Positions 16,615 to 26,240 of a stretch of DNA of 64,000 bases are shown here, piece by piece. Source of the stretch: JAFARE01 sp963777285 (GTDB taxonomy: Bacteria > Chloroflexota > Dormibacteria > Aeolococcales > Aeolococcaceae). Made by a program: the position numbers and the translations under genes. The DNA is taken from positions 744,001 through 808,000 of the forward strand of contig CAVZPR010000002.1 in the NCBI GenBank assembly GCA_963777285.1. The letters run 5' to 3'. A model generated the notes under the pieces. It was not told where the DNA came from. It saw nothing but the letters and a program-made list of their open reading frames with translations, and searched no databases. Every line of letters begins with the position of its first letter. Within the stretch, counting starts at the first letter, position 1.

Positions 16615-17268
16615 ATGAGCCTCACCGGCGACGTGACCGCCGAGATCGCCGACTACGCGCACGGGCGCGTGCCGCGGGCGCTGCGTGAGCGCCAGGTGCT
16701 GCTCTTGGCGGAGGAGCTGTTTGCCGAGCAGGGCTTCGCCGGCGCGTCGATGGACGAGCTGGCGCGGCGCGCCGGTGTGTCCAAGCCGGTCATCTACGAC
16801 CTGGTCGGCAGCAAGGAGCAGCTGTACCGGCGCTGCGTCCAGCGGCTCTCCGACGGCCTGTCCGCCCGCATCGCCGCGGCCGCCGGCTCGGAGACGGAGC
16901 CCGCCGCGCAGCTGCGCGCCGGCGTCGCCGCCTTCTTCCACTACGTCGAAGAGCATCGCCGCGTCTGGGAGATGCTCGCCTGGGAGGTGACCCCCTTCGC
17001 CGCCGAGGCGGCCGACGTTCGCCGCCGCCAGACGGAGCTCGTCGTCACCCTGCTCGAGGGCAGCGCCCGCCGCCTGGACGCCGGGGTCGACCCGGTCCAC
17101 GTCGATGCCGTCGCCCACCTGCTCAACGGCGCCATCGAGGCGCTGGCGCGCTGGTGGGGATTCCACCCCCGCGTGGCGGCCGACCAGCTCACCGACTGGG
17201 CGGTCGAGCTGGTCATGCCCGGCCTGGAGCGGATCATCGAGCGCAGAACGGGAGGTGCACGCCCATGA
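16615..17268 (+). CDS. TetR-family transcriptional regulator
   Basis: A 217-residue repressor. The N-terminal helix-turn-helix is obvious (LFAEQGFAGASMDELARRAGVSKPVIYDLVGSKEQL), followed by an all-alpha ligand domain with a C-terminal WGFHPRVAADQ region. It is divergent from the BVMO-SDR pair and abuts the operator at 16575-16607, so it probably represses that pair and itself. Its stop codon overlaps the next start (ATGA), so the membrane protein downstream is probably under the same control. Confidence 0.92.
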   Translation: MSLTGDVTAEIADYAHGRVPRALRERQVLLLAEELFAEQGFAGASMDELARRAGVSKPVIYDLVGSKEQLYRRCVQRLSDGLSARIAAAAGSETEPAAQLRAGVAAFFHYVEEHRRVWEMLAWEVTPFAAEAADVRRRQTELVVTLLEGSARRLDAGVDPVHVDAVAHLLNGAIEALARWWGFHPRVAADQLTDWAVELVMPGLERIIERRTGGARP

Positions 17269-19211
17269 ACCAGGCAGCCGGCACACCCATTCCGATCGTG
17301 GCGCACATCTTCAGCGGCGCCTTCGGCCTGCAGACGGCGGACGCGGTCGAGTGGTGCGTGCTCGGGATCGCCCTGACGCTGCTCGCGGGCCTTGTCGTGG
17401 CGGCGCACCGCGCCGGCAGGCGCGCCGGCGGCGCCGCAAGCGAATCGGACAGGCTGGCCGCCGGTTGCGAGCGGATCACCGGCCTCCCCGCCTGGGCAGG
17501 CGGCGGCATCCTCGTCGGCCTCTGGGGCCTGGCCACCGCGTTCGTCGGGTTCATGTGGGACGTCGCCTGGCACATCGACCTGGGCCGCGACCGTGAGCTG
17601 TTCACGGTGCCCCACACGCTGATCATCCTGGGGCTGGCGGGCATCGGCGCCGCCGCCGTGGTGTCGATTCGCTGGGCGACCCGGGCGCGGGTCGACGCCG
17701 GCTGGCGCACCCACCGCTTCGTGGTGCCGGCCGGTGCCGGCCTGCTGCTGGCGCTGAGCGCCGCGGGGGTGATCGCCTTTCCGCTCGACGACCTGTGGCA
17801 CGCCACCTACGGCATCGACGTGACCATGTGGAGCCCCACCCACCTGGTGATGATCGGCGCCGGATCGCTCACTCCTCTGGGGCTGACGCTGCTGCTGTGG
17901 GAGGCGCGGCCGCGGCCGTCGCGCAAGCGGACGGTGCTGCAGACGGTGCTCCTGGGCACGGTGCTGGTCGGGCTTTCGACGTTCCAGCTGGAGTTCGACA
18001 TGGGCGTGCCCCAGTGGCAAGCGCTGTACCACCCGCTGCTCATCGCGCTGGCCGCGGGCTTCGGCCTGACCGCAGCCCGGGCGCTGCTGGGGCCGTGGGG
18101 AGCGGTGCGCACCGCGCTGGTGTTCCTCGTCCTCCGCGGGGTGCTGTCGCTCCTGGTGGGCCCGATCCTGGGACACACCGTGCCGCACTTTCCCCTCTAC
18201 CTGGTGGAGGCGCTGGGCGTCGAGGTGGCCTTCGCGCTGGCGCGGCGGGCGCTGCCGCGCGCGCTCGCCGCGGGCGCGCTGATCGGCACCGCCGGCATGG
18301 CCGCCGAGTGGCTCTGGATGGAGGTCTGGGGGCTGCAGCCCTGGCAGCCGGAGATGCTGCCGATGATGTGGGTGCCGCTCCTGGGTGCCCTCGCGGCCTC
18401 GGTCGCGGGCGTGGCGTTCGCCGCCGCCCTGCGTGCCGACGTGCCCGCGCTGCACCTGCCCCGGCGCCTGCTGGCGCCGGCCGCCACCGTGCTGGTGCTG
18501 GCGCTGCTCGCCGTCCCCTTCCCGCGCCAGGGCGCCGCAGCCACGGTGCACGTCACCGAGTGGCGGGTGAGCCGGGTGGTGGACTCGGTCGACCGCAACG
18601 GGCAGCGGGTGCGCACCTTCGACGTGGCGGTAACGGCGCAACTCGACCCGGCCGGCACCGCCACCGGGGCTGACTGGTTCCGCGTGGTGGCCTGGCAGGG
18701 CGGCGGCGTGGTGGCCGCCGACCTCATGCCCACCGGCCACGGCACCTACGTCGCCGACCGCTCCGTGCCGGTGGGCGGCAACTGGAAGGCGATCGTCTTC
18801 CTGGCCAAGGGCTCGACGCTCGCGGCCGCCCCGGTGGTGATGCCCGCAGAGCCCGACCAGGGCCTGGCGGCGGTGCCGCTGCTGCCGTCGCGGACCGCGT
18901 CACTGGCCAACGCGCAGGTGCTGCTGCTGCGCGAGAGCCACGGCGGCGCCGTCTGGGTCGCGGACCTCGCCTACGCGATCTTCGCGCTCACCGTCGCCGT
19001 GTGGCTCGCCGTGCTCGGAGCCGCGGCCGTGCGGGTGCGCCGCGGCGGACCGCGCGGTCAGAGGCGGCCCAGCGCTCCTTCGTACACACCGAGATCCGCC
19101 TCGCTGAAGAGCGCGAAGGTGACCTCGCGCAGCGGCGTCGCGTCCCCCTCCAGCGCGGCGCGGGCTTCGCCGAGTGCGATCGGCGCCGCCCGCTCCACCG
19201 GAAAGCCGTAG
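17265..19211 (+). CDS. Polytopic membrane protein with conserved Trp/His motifs, function unknown
   Basis: A 648-residue protein with about 11 hydrophobic segments, then an extracytoplasmic beta-rich domain (about residues 425-560) and one further helix. Polar Trp/His patches sit at membrane edges: FMWDVAWHIDLGRD, VPHTLII, DDLWHATYGIDVTMWSPTHL. They could ligate metal or heme, which is inference. The start ATG 17265 overlaps the TetR stop by 4 nt. After RVRRGGPRG the frame runs on with no stop for about 50 Ser/Ala/Arg-rich codons and overlaps the convergent macrodomain gene by 154 nt. I do not recognise the family. Confidence 0.7.
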   Translation: MNQAAGTPIPIVAHIFSGAFGLQTADAVEWCVLGIALTLLAGLVVAAHRAGRRAGGAASESDRLAAGCERITGLPAWAGGGILVGLWGLATAFVGFMWDVAWHIDLGRDRELFTVPHTLIILGLAGIGAAAVVSIRWATRARVDAGWRTHRFVVPAGAGLLLALSAAGVIAFPLDDLWHATYGIDVTMWSPTHLVMIGAGSLTPLGLTLLLWEARPRPSRKRTVLQTVLLGTVLVGLSTFQLEFDMGVPQWQALYHPLLIALAAGFGLTAARALLGPWGAVRTALVFLVLRGVLSLLVGPILGHTVPHFPLYLVEALGVEVAFALARRALPRALAAGALIGTAGMAAEWLWMEVWGLQPWQPEMLPMMWVPLLGALAASVAGVAFAAALRADVPALHLPRRLLAPAATVLVLALLAVPFPRQGAAATVHVTEWRVSRVVDSVDRNGQRVRTFDVAVTAQLDPAGTATGADWFRVVAWQGGGVVAADLMPTGHGTYVADRSVPVGGNWKAIVFLAKGSTLAAAPVVMPAEPDQGLAAVPLLPSRTASLANAQVLLLRESHGGAVWVADLAYAIFALTVAVWLAVLGAAAVRVRRGGPRGQRRPSAPSYTPRSASLKSAKVTSRSGVASPSSAARASPSAIGAARSTGKP

Positions 19212-19603
19212 ACGCCTGTGCTGATGGACGGTGCGGCGACGGTCGCGGCACCGTGTTCGGCGGCCAGGCGAAAGGCGTGGCGGTACGCCGAGCGCAGCAG
19301 CTCGTCCTCGCCGTGCGCGCCGTCACGCCAGCGTGGGCCGACCGCGTGCACCACGCGACCCGCCGGCAGGTTGCCCGCGCCGGTCACGACTGCAGACCCT
19401 GTGGGGCATCCCTCGTAGCGCTCGCGAAGCTCGCGCATGATCTCCGGTCCCCCGGCGCGGTGCACGGCGCCGTCGACGCCGCCGCCGCCGGCCAGCGACT
19501 GGTTGGCCGCGTTGATGATCGCGTCGACGCGCAGCGTGGTGATGTCGGCGCGGCGCAGCACGATCCGGCCGGCGCCGAAGGACCGCTCTCGCTCAGCTCC
19601 CAT
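19058..19603 (-). CDS. Macrodomain protein (O-acetyl-ADP-ribose deacetylase, YmdB/MacroD type)
   Basis: A 181-residue stand-alone macrodomain. ADP-ribose-binding motifs are present: ADITTLRVDAIINAANQSLAG, GGGVDGAVHRAGG and the phosphate loop SISTGVYGFPVERAA. Homologues remove ADP-ribose from proteins or hydrolyse O-acetyl-ADP-ribose. Its ATG overlaps the end of fabF by 11 nt, so it is the last gene of the fatty-acid operon. Its 3' end overlaps the convergent membrane-protein gene. Confidence 0.92.
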   Translation of the reverse strand: MGAERERSFGAGRIVLRRADITTLRVDAIINAANQSLAGGGGVDGAVHRAGGPEIMRELRERYEGCPTGSAVVTGAGNLPAGRVVHAVGPRWRDGAHGEDELLRSAYRHAFRLAAEHGAATVAAPSISTGVYGFPVERAAPIALGEARAALEGDATPLREVTFALFSEADLGVYEGALGRL

Positions 19604-20852
19604 CGACGCGGGTGAAGCCGATGCACGCGTTGTGGCCGCCGAAGCCGAAGGACGTGCTCAGCGCGAAGTCGATCGTCGCCCGGCGACCGGTGTTGGGCAC
19701 GTAGTCGAGGTCGCACTCCGGGTCGGGCTCGTCGAGGTTGATCGTGGGCGGCACGAATTGGTCAACCATGGCCATTACAGTGATCACCGCCTCCACGGCT
19801 CCGGCGGCGCCGAGGAGATGCCCGTGCATCGACTTCGTCGATGACATGGGCACGGTCGAGGCCACGTCCTCACCCAGCGCGCGCTTCACCGCGCGCGTCT
19901 CCGCCGCATCGTTGAGCTGCGTGGAGGTGCCGTGCGCGTTGATGTACCCGACCTCGCCGGGCGCGCGGTTGGCCCGCTGCAGCGCGCGCAGGATCGACCG
20001 CCGCGCGCCGTCGCCGTCCTCCGCCGGCTGCGTGATGTGCGACGCGTCGGCCGTGGCTCCGTAGCCGGACAGCTCCGCGTAGATGCGCGCCCCGCGGCGC
20101 CGGGCGTGCTCCCACTCCTCGAGGATGAGGATCCCCGCACCCTCCCCCATCACGAAGCCGTCGCGATCCTTGTCGAACGGCCGCGACGCCCGCTGCGGCT
20201 CGTCGTTGCGCGTCGACAGCGCCTGCATCGCGTTGAAGGACGCGATGCCGATGTTGGTGATCGACGCCTCGGTGCCGCCGGCGATCACCGCTACCGCATC
20301 ACCGCGGCGGATCCATTCCCCCGCCTCACCGATCGCGTGCGCACCCGAGGCGCACGCGCTGACGATGGCGAAGTTGGGTCCGCGCGCGCCCGTGTCGATG
20401 GCGACCATGCCCGCGGGCATGTCGGGGATCATCGCGGGCACCGTGAAGGGTGAGACGCGCCGCGGTCCCGAGGCGGTCAGCGTGTTGACGCTTCGCTCCA
20501 GCACCTCGAGCCCGCCGATGCCCGACGAGACCAGCACGCCGACGTCCTCGCTCATCGCGGCGATGTCGAGGCCGGAGTCCGCGATCGCCTCGCGCGCCGC
20601 GGCGATGGAGAGATGGATGCAGCGGCTGCTGCGCCGCGCCTCCTTGCGCCCCATGACGGCGTCTGCGTCGAAGCCCTCCACCTCGCCGGCGATCTTTGTG
20701 GGGAGCGCCGAGCAGTCGAACGACGTGATGCGCCGGATGCCGCTCACACCGTCGCGGCACGCCTTCCACGTCGACGCCGTGTCCAGCCCCAGCGGGCTGA
20801 CCGCCCCCAGACCGGTGACGGCGACGCGGACCGCCCCGTTGCCCGCGCTCAC
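19593..20852 (-). CDS. fabF: 3-oxoacyl-ACP synthase II (KAS II)
   Basis: A 419-residue condensing enzyme that elongates acyl-ACP with malonyl-ACP. The catalytic triad is clear: Cys in IVSACASGAHAIGEA, His in INAHGTSTQLND and His in KSMHGHLLGAAGAVEA; the C-terminal FGFGGHNACI is also present. The start is GTG 20852, overlapping the fabI stop by 4 nt (GTGA). The frame open further upstream is a shadow of fabI. Coupling to an InhA-type reductase suggests a type II FAS elongation pair. Confidence 0.95.
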   Translation of the reverse strand: MSAGNGAVRVAVTGLGAVSPLGLDTASTWKACRDGVSGIRRITSFDCSALPTKIAGEVEGFDADAVMGRKEARRSSRCIHLSIAAAREAIADSGLDIAAMSEDVGVLVSSGIGGLEVLERSVNTLTASGPRRVSPFTVPAMIPDMPAGMVAIDTGARGPNFAIVSACASGAHAIGEAGEWIRRGDAVAVIAGGTEASITNIGIASFNAMQALSTRNDEPQRASRPFDKDRDGFVMGEGAGILILEEWEHARRRGARIYAELSGYGATADASHITQPAEDGDGARRSILRALQRANRAPGEVGYINAHGTSTQLNDAAETRAVKRALGEDVASTVPMSSTKSMHGHLLGAAGAVEAVITVMAMVDQFVPPTINLDEPDPECDLDYVPNTGRRATIDFALSTSFGFGGHNACIGFTRVDGS

Positions 20853-21679
20853 GACGCCGCCGCCGGGGCCGTCGCGTCCAGAGGCGCCCCCTGCGAGTGG
20901 TAGCCACCGTCGACGTGCAGCATCTCGCCGGTGACACCGCGCGCCATGTCGCTGAGCAGGAAGACGCACGCATCGGCCACGGGGCCGGCGTCGCGGCTGT
21001 CCCAGCCCAGCGGCGCCTGCAGGGCCCACGCGGATTTGAGGGTTTCGAATCCGGGAATCGACCTGGCGGCGACGGTTTCGAGCGGCCCCGCGGCGACCGT
21101 GTTGACGCGCACGTGGCGGCGTCCCAGGTCGCGCGCCAGGTAGCGCGCGATCGCCTCCAGCGCAGCCTTTGCCGGACCCATCCAGTCGTACAGCGGCCAC
21201 GCCGTGCGCGCGTCGAAGGTGAGCGCGACCACGGATCCGCCGGTTTCGGGCATTAATGGCACGAACGCGGCCGCCATGGTGCGGAGCGAGTAGCTGCTGA
21301 TCTCGAAGGCGGTCGCGACGGACGTCCACGGCGCGTCCAGGAACCCACCCCCGAGGCAGTCCGCGGGCGCGAATCCGACCGCGTGCACCACCCCGTCAAG
21401 GCTTCCCCAGGCGTCTCGCACGTGATCGGCGACCGCCTGCACCTGCGCCGCGTCGGTCACGTCCATCTCCAGCACCTCGGGCGGGCGCGGCAGGCGCTGG
21501 GCGCTGCGCCGCGTCAGGCTCATCGCCCTGCCGAAGGAGGTGAGCACAACGTCGGCGCCGGCGGCCTGACACGCCTCTGCAATGGCGAAGGCGATGCTCT
21601 TCGGGGTGAGAACCCCGGTCACGAGGACCTTCCTGCCATCGAGCAGCACGGGGTCTGCGCGGGCCAGGGTCGTGCTCAC
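20849..21679 (-). CDS. fabI: Enoyl-ACP reductase, InhA-like
   Basis: A 276-residue NADH-dependent reductase for the last step of each fatty-acid elongation cycle. The N terminus GRKVLVTGVLTPKSIAFAIA and the active site YDWMGPAKAALEAI (Tyr-x6-Lys) resemble mycobacterial InhA more than E. coli FabI. GTG 21679 is preceded by AAGG at a spacing of 9 nt. Downstream it overlaps fabF, and upstream the IMPase gene ends 38 nt away. A TTATAAGG stretch just upstream is the only AT-rich patch. Confidence 0.92.
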   Translation of the reverse strand: MSTTLARADPVLLDGRKVLVTGVLTPKSIAFAIAEACQAAGADVVLTSFGRAMSLTRRSAQRLPRPPEVLEMDVTDAAQVQAVADHVRDAWGSLDGVVHAVGFAPADCLGGGFLDAPWTSVATAFEISSYSLRTMAAAFVPLMPETGGSVVALTFDARTAWPLYDWMGPAKAALEAIARYLARDLGRRHVRVNTVAAGPLETVAARSIPGFETLKSAWALQAPLGWDSRDAGPVADACVFLLSDMARGVTGEMLHVDGGYHSQGAPLDATAPAAAS

Positions 21680-21717
21680 AGCGGTCAACCTTATAAGGCG
21701 AGCGAACGCCGGCGCGG

Positions 21718-22527
21718 TTACGTCGGCTGTCGTGAACCGGCGCCCACCGTGTCGATGAGCTCCAGCATCGCTGCGTGCCACGCGGGACTGCCGGCGACGA
21801 TGTCGCCGCTCTGGAACACCGCGCTCTCGTCGCCGCGCCAGTCGGTCACCACACCTCCGGCCTCGCGCACCAGCAGCGCACCCGCCGCGATGTCCCACAG
21901 CGCCAGGCCGAGCTCGAAGAAGCCGTCCCAGGTGCCGGCGGCCGTGTACGCCAGGTCGAGTGACGCGGCCCCCGCCCGGCGCAGGTCCTCGAAGCCGCGC
22001 AGCGCGGGCTCCAGCACCGGCAGGTAGCGCGGCAGGCGCTGGCCGCGTTCGCGAAAGGGAAAGCCGGTGGCCACCACCGCGGCGCTGGGCTCCCGGCTGG
22101 AGACGCGGAGCCGGCGACCGCGACCGTCCCTGGCGCCACGGCCCGACGCCGCGCTCCAGAGCTCGCCGAGCTGGGGGGCCGCGACCGCCCCCGCGACCGG
22201 CCGTCCCAACTCGATCAGCGCGACGCTGACCCCCACCTCGGGGAACCCGCGCACCAGGTTGGTGGTTCCGTCAACCGGATCGACCACCCACATCCGGTCG
22301 GCCGGCACGCCGCCGCCCTCCTCGGCGAGCACCGGGACGTCCGGCGTGCGTCGCTGCAGCTCCGCCACCGCCGCGGCCTCGGCCTCCCGGTCCACGGCGG
22401 TGACGTAGTCGGCGCGTCCCTTGCGCTCGGCCGCAGCCGCCTCGCTGCCCCACCGGGCGCGGATCACGGCGGCGGCCGCCTGGGCGGCCGCGACGGCCAC
22501 GTCGCGCATCGCCTCGTGCTCGCCCAC
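21718..22527 (-). CDS. Inositol monophosphatase family protein
   Basis: A 269-residue Mg2+-dependent phosphatase. Metal-site motifs are VLAEEGGGVP, WVVDPVDGTTNLVRGFP and LALWDIAAGALLVREAGG. The family covers inositol-1-phosphate, histidinol phosphate and PAP phosphatases; the sequence does not decide between them. It lies 31 nt downstream of the GGDEF/EAL gene and 38 nt upstream of fabI in the same direction. Confidence 0.9.
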   Translation of the reverse strand: MGEHEAMRDVAVAAAQAAAAVIRARWGSEAAAAERKGRADYVTAVDREAEAAAVAELQRRTPDVPVLAEEGGGVPADRMWVVDPVDGTTNLVRGFPEVGVSVALIELGRPVAGAVAAPQLGELWSAASGRGARDGRGRRLRVSSREPSAAVVATGFPFRERGQRLPRYLPVLEPALRGFEDLRRAGAASLDLAYTAAGTWDGFFELGLALWDIAAGALLVREAGGVVTDWRGDESAVFQSGDIVAGSPAWHAAMLELIDTVGAGSRQPT

Positions 22528-22558
22528 GGGGCGGAGCCTAGCGCCGCTGGCTGCCGGC

Positions 22559-25189
22559 TCAGCCGATGCGGCGGAGCGGGATGACCTCCGCGGCGGCGGC
22601 GTTGACGTCGAGCAGAGCGCGGTCGACGCCCCCTGCCTTGAGCAGCGCCTCCACCTCCTCGGCGGAGACGGGGTGGCTCAGGTAGAAGCCCTGCCCCAGG
22701 GTGCAGCCCAGCTCGCGCAGCTGGGTGAGCTGCGCCAGCGACTCGATGCCCTCTGCGACCAGGCTGAGCCGCAGCGCAGCACCGAGCCCGACGATGGCTC
22801 GCGCGAAGTCGCCGCTGCTGCCCCCGTCGAGGTCGTCGACGAAGGGCTTGGCGATCTTGAGCGTGTCGACCGGCAGCCGCCGCAGGTAGCTGAGCGACGA
22901 GTAGCCGGTGCCGAAGTCGTCGATGGCGATGCGGATCCCGGCGCGGCGCAGCGATTCGAGCTTGACCACGTTGGTCGCGTCCTCGAGCAGCATGCTCTCG
23001 GTGAGCTCGAGCACCACCGACTCGGGCAGGATGCCGCTTTCGGCCACCGCGGTGAGCACGTTCTCCACGAAGAGCGGCTGCTGCAGCTGGCGCGCGGAGA
23101 TGTTGACGGCGACGGTCAGAGGTGGGGTGCGCGGATAGCGCGCCTGCAGCCGCAGCAGCGTGCTGCACGCGTTGCGCAGCACGAAGTCTCCCAGCGGCAG
23201 GATCAGCCCGCTCTCCTCCGCCATGGGGACGAACTCCCCGGGCGGCACCAGCCCGCGCTGCGGATGGCGCCAGCGCACCAGCGCCTCGATGGCGACGACC
23301 TCGGCGGTGACCAGGTCGACCACCGGCTGGTAGTGCACGACGAACTGGTCGGACGCCAGCGCCACCTCGAGGTCGGAGCGCAGCTTGTGGCGGCTGACGA
23401 TGTCCGTCTCCATGCCCGGCGCGAAGACGACGTAGCGGTCCTTGCCGCTGCCCTTCGCGGAGTACATGGCGACGTCGGCGTGGCGCATCAGGTTGCTCGC
23501 GTTGTCGGAGGACCCCTCGGAGACGGCGACGCCGATGGAGACGCGCGCGCTGACGGTCTGGCCGTTCACCTCGAACGGGACTCGCAGGTTGTCGAAGATC
23601 CGCCTGGCGACGATCTCTGCTTCGGACGCGTCCTCCACGTCCTCCAGCAGCACCGCGAATTCGTCGCCGCCGAGGCGCGCGGCGGTGTCGGGGCGGCGCA
23701 GCGACGCGCGCAGGCGGCCGGCGATGCCGACCAGCAGCGCATCCCCGGCGGCGTGTCCCAGCGTGTCGTTGACGCCCTTGAAGTCGTCGACGTCGATGAA
23801 CAGCACGGCGATGGAGCGGCCGACACGCGCGCTGCGCAGCAGCGCGTGATCGATGCGGTCGCCGAAGAGCGTGCGGTTGGCGAGGTCGGTGAGGGAGTCG
23901 TGGAACGCCTGGTGGGTCAGCTGCTCCTGCAGCTCTGTCAGCCGCGCGATGCTGCGCTCCAGCCGTCCGTTCTCCAGCGTGGTGCTGGTCTGGATCGCCA
24001 GCGTCTGGAACAGCTGCAGGTCGCGCGCGTCGAAGGCGCGTGAATCGACGTGGCCGCCCACCAGCAGGGCGCCGAGGATGCGCGTCTCACCGCGCAGCAG
24101 CGCCACCATCGCCTCGTTGATGCCGCGCCGCGCCAGCATCTCTGCCGTCGCCGGCGCCGACTTGTGGCGCTCGATGATCACCCCGTCGCGCTCGGCCTCG
24201 AGCACGTCGTCGAGCTGCGTGATGTCGAGGGGGTCCATCACCTGATCGGGACCGGTGGCGTGCACCGTGGTGCGGAATGCCTTCTCGCCCGGCGCCGAGG
24301 GGAAAATCGTCAGCTGCGAGATCTCCGCGCTGAACATGGTGCGGGCGCGGCTGAGCAGCTGGACGATCGCGGACTCGAGCTCGCGCGAGCCGAGCGCGTC
24401 ACCGGCGCCGTGCAGGAACTCGAGCGCGAGGCGCTCCTGGTGCTCGGCCACGTAGCCTCGATACGCGGCCAGCAGGATCACCGCCAGCGCACCCAGGAGC
24501 GCCAGCGCGGCGGAGTCGTAGTGCAGGAACTCGACGGCCAGCAGCCCGAAGCAGGTTGCCGCGAGAGCTCCGCCGACGGCGTATCCCGCCTGCCGCGCCA
24601 GCTCTGCCCAGCGCAGCCGGTCGTCGTGGCGCACGAACACGCTCATCGCGAGGCCGTTCCCGGCGATCAACACGGCGACGGCGGCGAGCGCGGCGAGGCG
24701 CGCGTCCCAGCCGACGCCGGTGAAGGCGAATGCATGGAACACGATCTCAGCGAGAGCGGCGAACACCACGAACTGGGCCAGGCTGAACGCGGCCTGGGGA
24801 ACGCTGACGGGACGCCGCGTCGCCGTCGCCAGCACCGCTCCCACGGCATACGCGCCGAGGATTCCCAGCGGCGGGACGAAGAACAGGCCCATGACCAGCG
24901 GGGCCGCGGCCATGCCCAGGGACGGCGTGCCGCGGCGCAGGTTGACCGTCAGCGGCCAGCGCTCTGCGGCGAAGAAGACCGGCGCGAGGCTCCACCAGGG
25001 CAGCTGCGGGGCCGCCACCACCGGCAGCCCGCGCACCACTCCGACCCACAGGCCGCCCGCGGCGACGAGCAAGCCGAGACTGGCAACCCAGAGCCGCTGC
25101 ACCGGGGTGAACTGCCAGCGCGGCACGAGCCTCTCCGATGCGATCAAGCGACTGCTCCCGGACTCATTAACGTGTGGCAACCGGGCCAT
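22559..25189 (-). CDS. Membrane GAF-GGDEF-EAL c-di-GMP protein
   Basis: An 876-residue signalling protein. The N terminus has about eight hydrophobic segments (residues 20-270), then a GAF domain (about 300-440), a GGDEF domain with intact RLGGDEFAVLL, and a C-terminal EAL domain with intact AIEALVRW and DDFGTGYSSL. Both catalytic signatures are present, so either synthesis or hydrolysis of c-di-GMP is possible. ATG 25189 (MARLPHVNES) is chosen because the residues before it are low-complexity. It heads the run IMPase-fabI-fabF-macrodomain and is divergent from the DUF72 gene. Confidence 0.9.
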   Translation of the reverse strand: MARLPHVNESGSSRLIASERLVPRWQFTPVQRLWVASLGLLVAAGGLWVGVVRGLPVVAAPQLPWWSLAPVFFAAERWPLTVNLRRGTPSLGMAAAPLVMGLFFVPPLGILGAYAVGAVLATATRRPVSVPQAAFSLAQFVVFAALAEIVFHAFAFTGVGWDARLAALAAVAVLIAGNGLAMSVFVRHDDRLRWAELARQAGYAVGGALAATCFGLLAVEFLHYDSAALALLGALAVILLAAYRGYVAEHQERLALEFLHGAGDALGSRELESAIVQLLSRARTMFSAEISQLTIFPSAPGEKAFRTTVHATGPDQVMDPLDITQLDDVLEAERDGVIIERHKSAPATAEMLARRGINEAMVALLRGETRILGALLVGGHVDSRAFDARDLQLFQTLAIQTSTTLENGRLERSIARLTELQEQLTHQAFHDSLTDLANRTLFGDRIDHALLRSARVGRSIAVLFIDVDDFKGVNDTLGHAAGDALLVGIAGRLRASLRRPDTAARLGGDEFAVLLEDVEDASEAEIVARRIFDNLRVPFEVNGQTVSARVSIGVAVSEGSSDNASNLMRHADVAMYSAKGSGKDRYVVFAPGMETDIVSRHKLRSDLEVALASDQFVVHYQPVVDLVTAEVVAIEALVRWRHPQRGLVPPGEFVPMAEESGLILPLGDFVLRNACSTLLRLQARYPRTPPLTVAVNISARQLQQPLFVENVLTAVAESGILPESVVLELTESMLLEDATNVVKLESLRRAGIRIAIDDFGTGYSSLSYLRRLPVDTLKIAKPFVDDLDGGSSGDFARAIVGLGAALRLSLVAEGIESLAQLTQLRELGCTLGQGFYLSHPVSAEEVEALLKAGGVDRALLDVNAAAAEVIPLRRIG

Positions 25190-25256
25190 GCTATCGGCGC
25201 CCCGCGCTGCGCCTGTGGAGGCGCGGGTTACGGGTCCGTTACTGTTCTCACGACAC

Positions 25257-26240
25257 TTGGCAAAGAAAAACCAAGGCGGCGCCGCGATCCTGGTGGGCAC
25301 CTGCAATTGGGCGGACCACAAGGACTTCTATCCCGAGGCGCTGCAGCACGGCAGACGGCAGCGCGACCGGCTCACGTACTACGCGCAGTTCTTTCCTGTC
25401 GTGGAGATCGACACGACCTTCTACGGCATCCCCAAACCGCAGGTCGTGTCCGGCTGGGTCGAACGCACTCCGGAGACGTTCCGGTTCAACATCAAGGCGT
25501 ACCGCAGCCTCACCTGGCACGAGCGCGAAGGCGGCAGGGCGCGGCCGCCGACGCGAGACGAGGAGCGCGACTTCCTCGCGGCCGTGGAGCCGCTGCGCGA
25601 CAGCGGCAAGCTGACCGCGGTCCACTACCAGTTTCCACCGTGGTTCACCAACCGGCCGGACAACCGCGGGGTGCTGCTCGGCGTGCGCGAGCGCCATCCC
25701 GACGACATCATCGCCGTCGAGTTCCGGCACCGGTCGTGGTTCGACGCGGACGCGTGGCCCCGCACCGAGGACCTGCTGCGCGAGCTCGACGCGGTGTACG
25801 TCGGCGTCGACGCACCGCAGCTGGGCAGCGGCACCGCTCCGCCACACCTGGCAATAACGTCACGCCGGCTGTGCATCGCGCGCTTTCACGGGCGCAACTA
25901 CCAGACCTGGTACAAGCGCAGCGCGACCAGCGCCGAGCGCTTCGACTACCTGTACACGCCGACGCAGCTGCAGAGCTGGGTTCCCGCCATTCAGGCTGCG
26001 GCGGCGCAGGACGTGCCGGTGCACGTGCTCTTGAACAACAACGCCTCCAACTACGCGGTGGTCAACGCCTTCGACATGGCCGCGCTGCTCGGCGTGCCGG
26101 TGCCGCGGCCCCCAGCGCCCGTGCTGCAGACGATTCGGGCCCGCGACGGAGGCCTCCCGGCGTGGGTCGAACAGTCGACATCTCCGGCGGCGCACGACGA
26201 GGCGGCAGACGGGGAGCAGCAGCTCCAGCTGGGCCTCTAG
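25257..26240 (+). CDS. DUF72 (YecE-like) protein
   Basis: A 327-residue TIM-barrel-like DUF72 protein of unknown biochemical role. Typical motifs are ILVGTCNWADHKDFYP, YAQFFPVVEIDTTFYG, FRFNIKAYRSLTWH and FHGRNYQTWYKR, with the late VLLNNNASNYAVVNA. TTG 25257 is taken as start. GTG 25215 is an in-frame alternative adding 14 residues; no strong ribosome-binding site separates them. The last 40 residues are acidic and low-complexity. Confidence 0.85.
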   Translation: MAKKNQGGAAILVGTCNWADHKDFYPEALQHGRRQRDRLTYYAQFFPVVEIDTTFYGIPKPQVVSGWVERTPETFRFNIKAYRSLTWHEREGGRARPPTRDEERDFLAAVEPLRDSGKLTAVHYQFPPWFTNRPDNRGVLLGVRERHPDDIIAVEFRHRSWFDADAWPRTEDLLRELDAVYVGVDAPQLGSGTAPPHLAITSRRLCIARFHGRNYQTWYKRSATSAERFDYLYTPTQLQSWVPAIQAAAAQDVPVHVLLNNNASNYAVVNAFDMAALLGVPVPRPPAPVLQTIRARDGGLPAWVEQSTSPAAHDEAADGEQQLQLGL

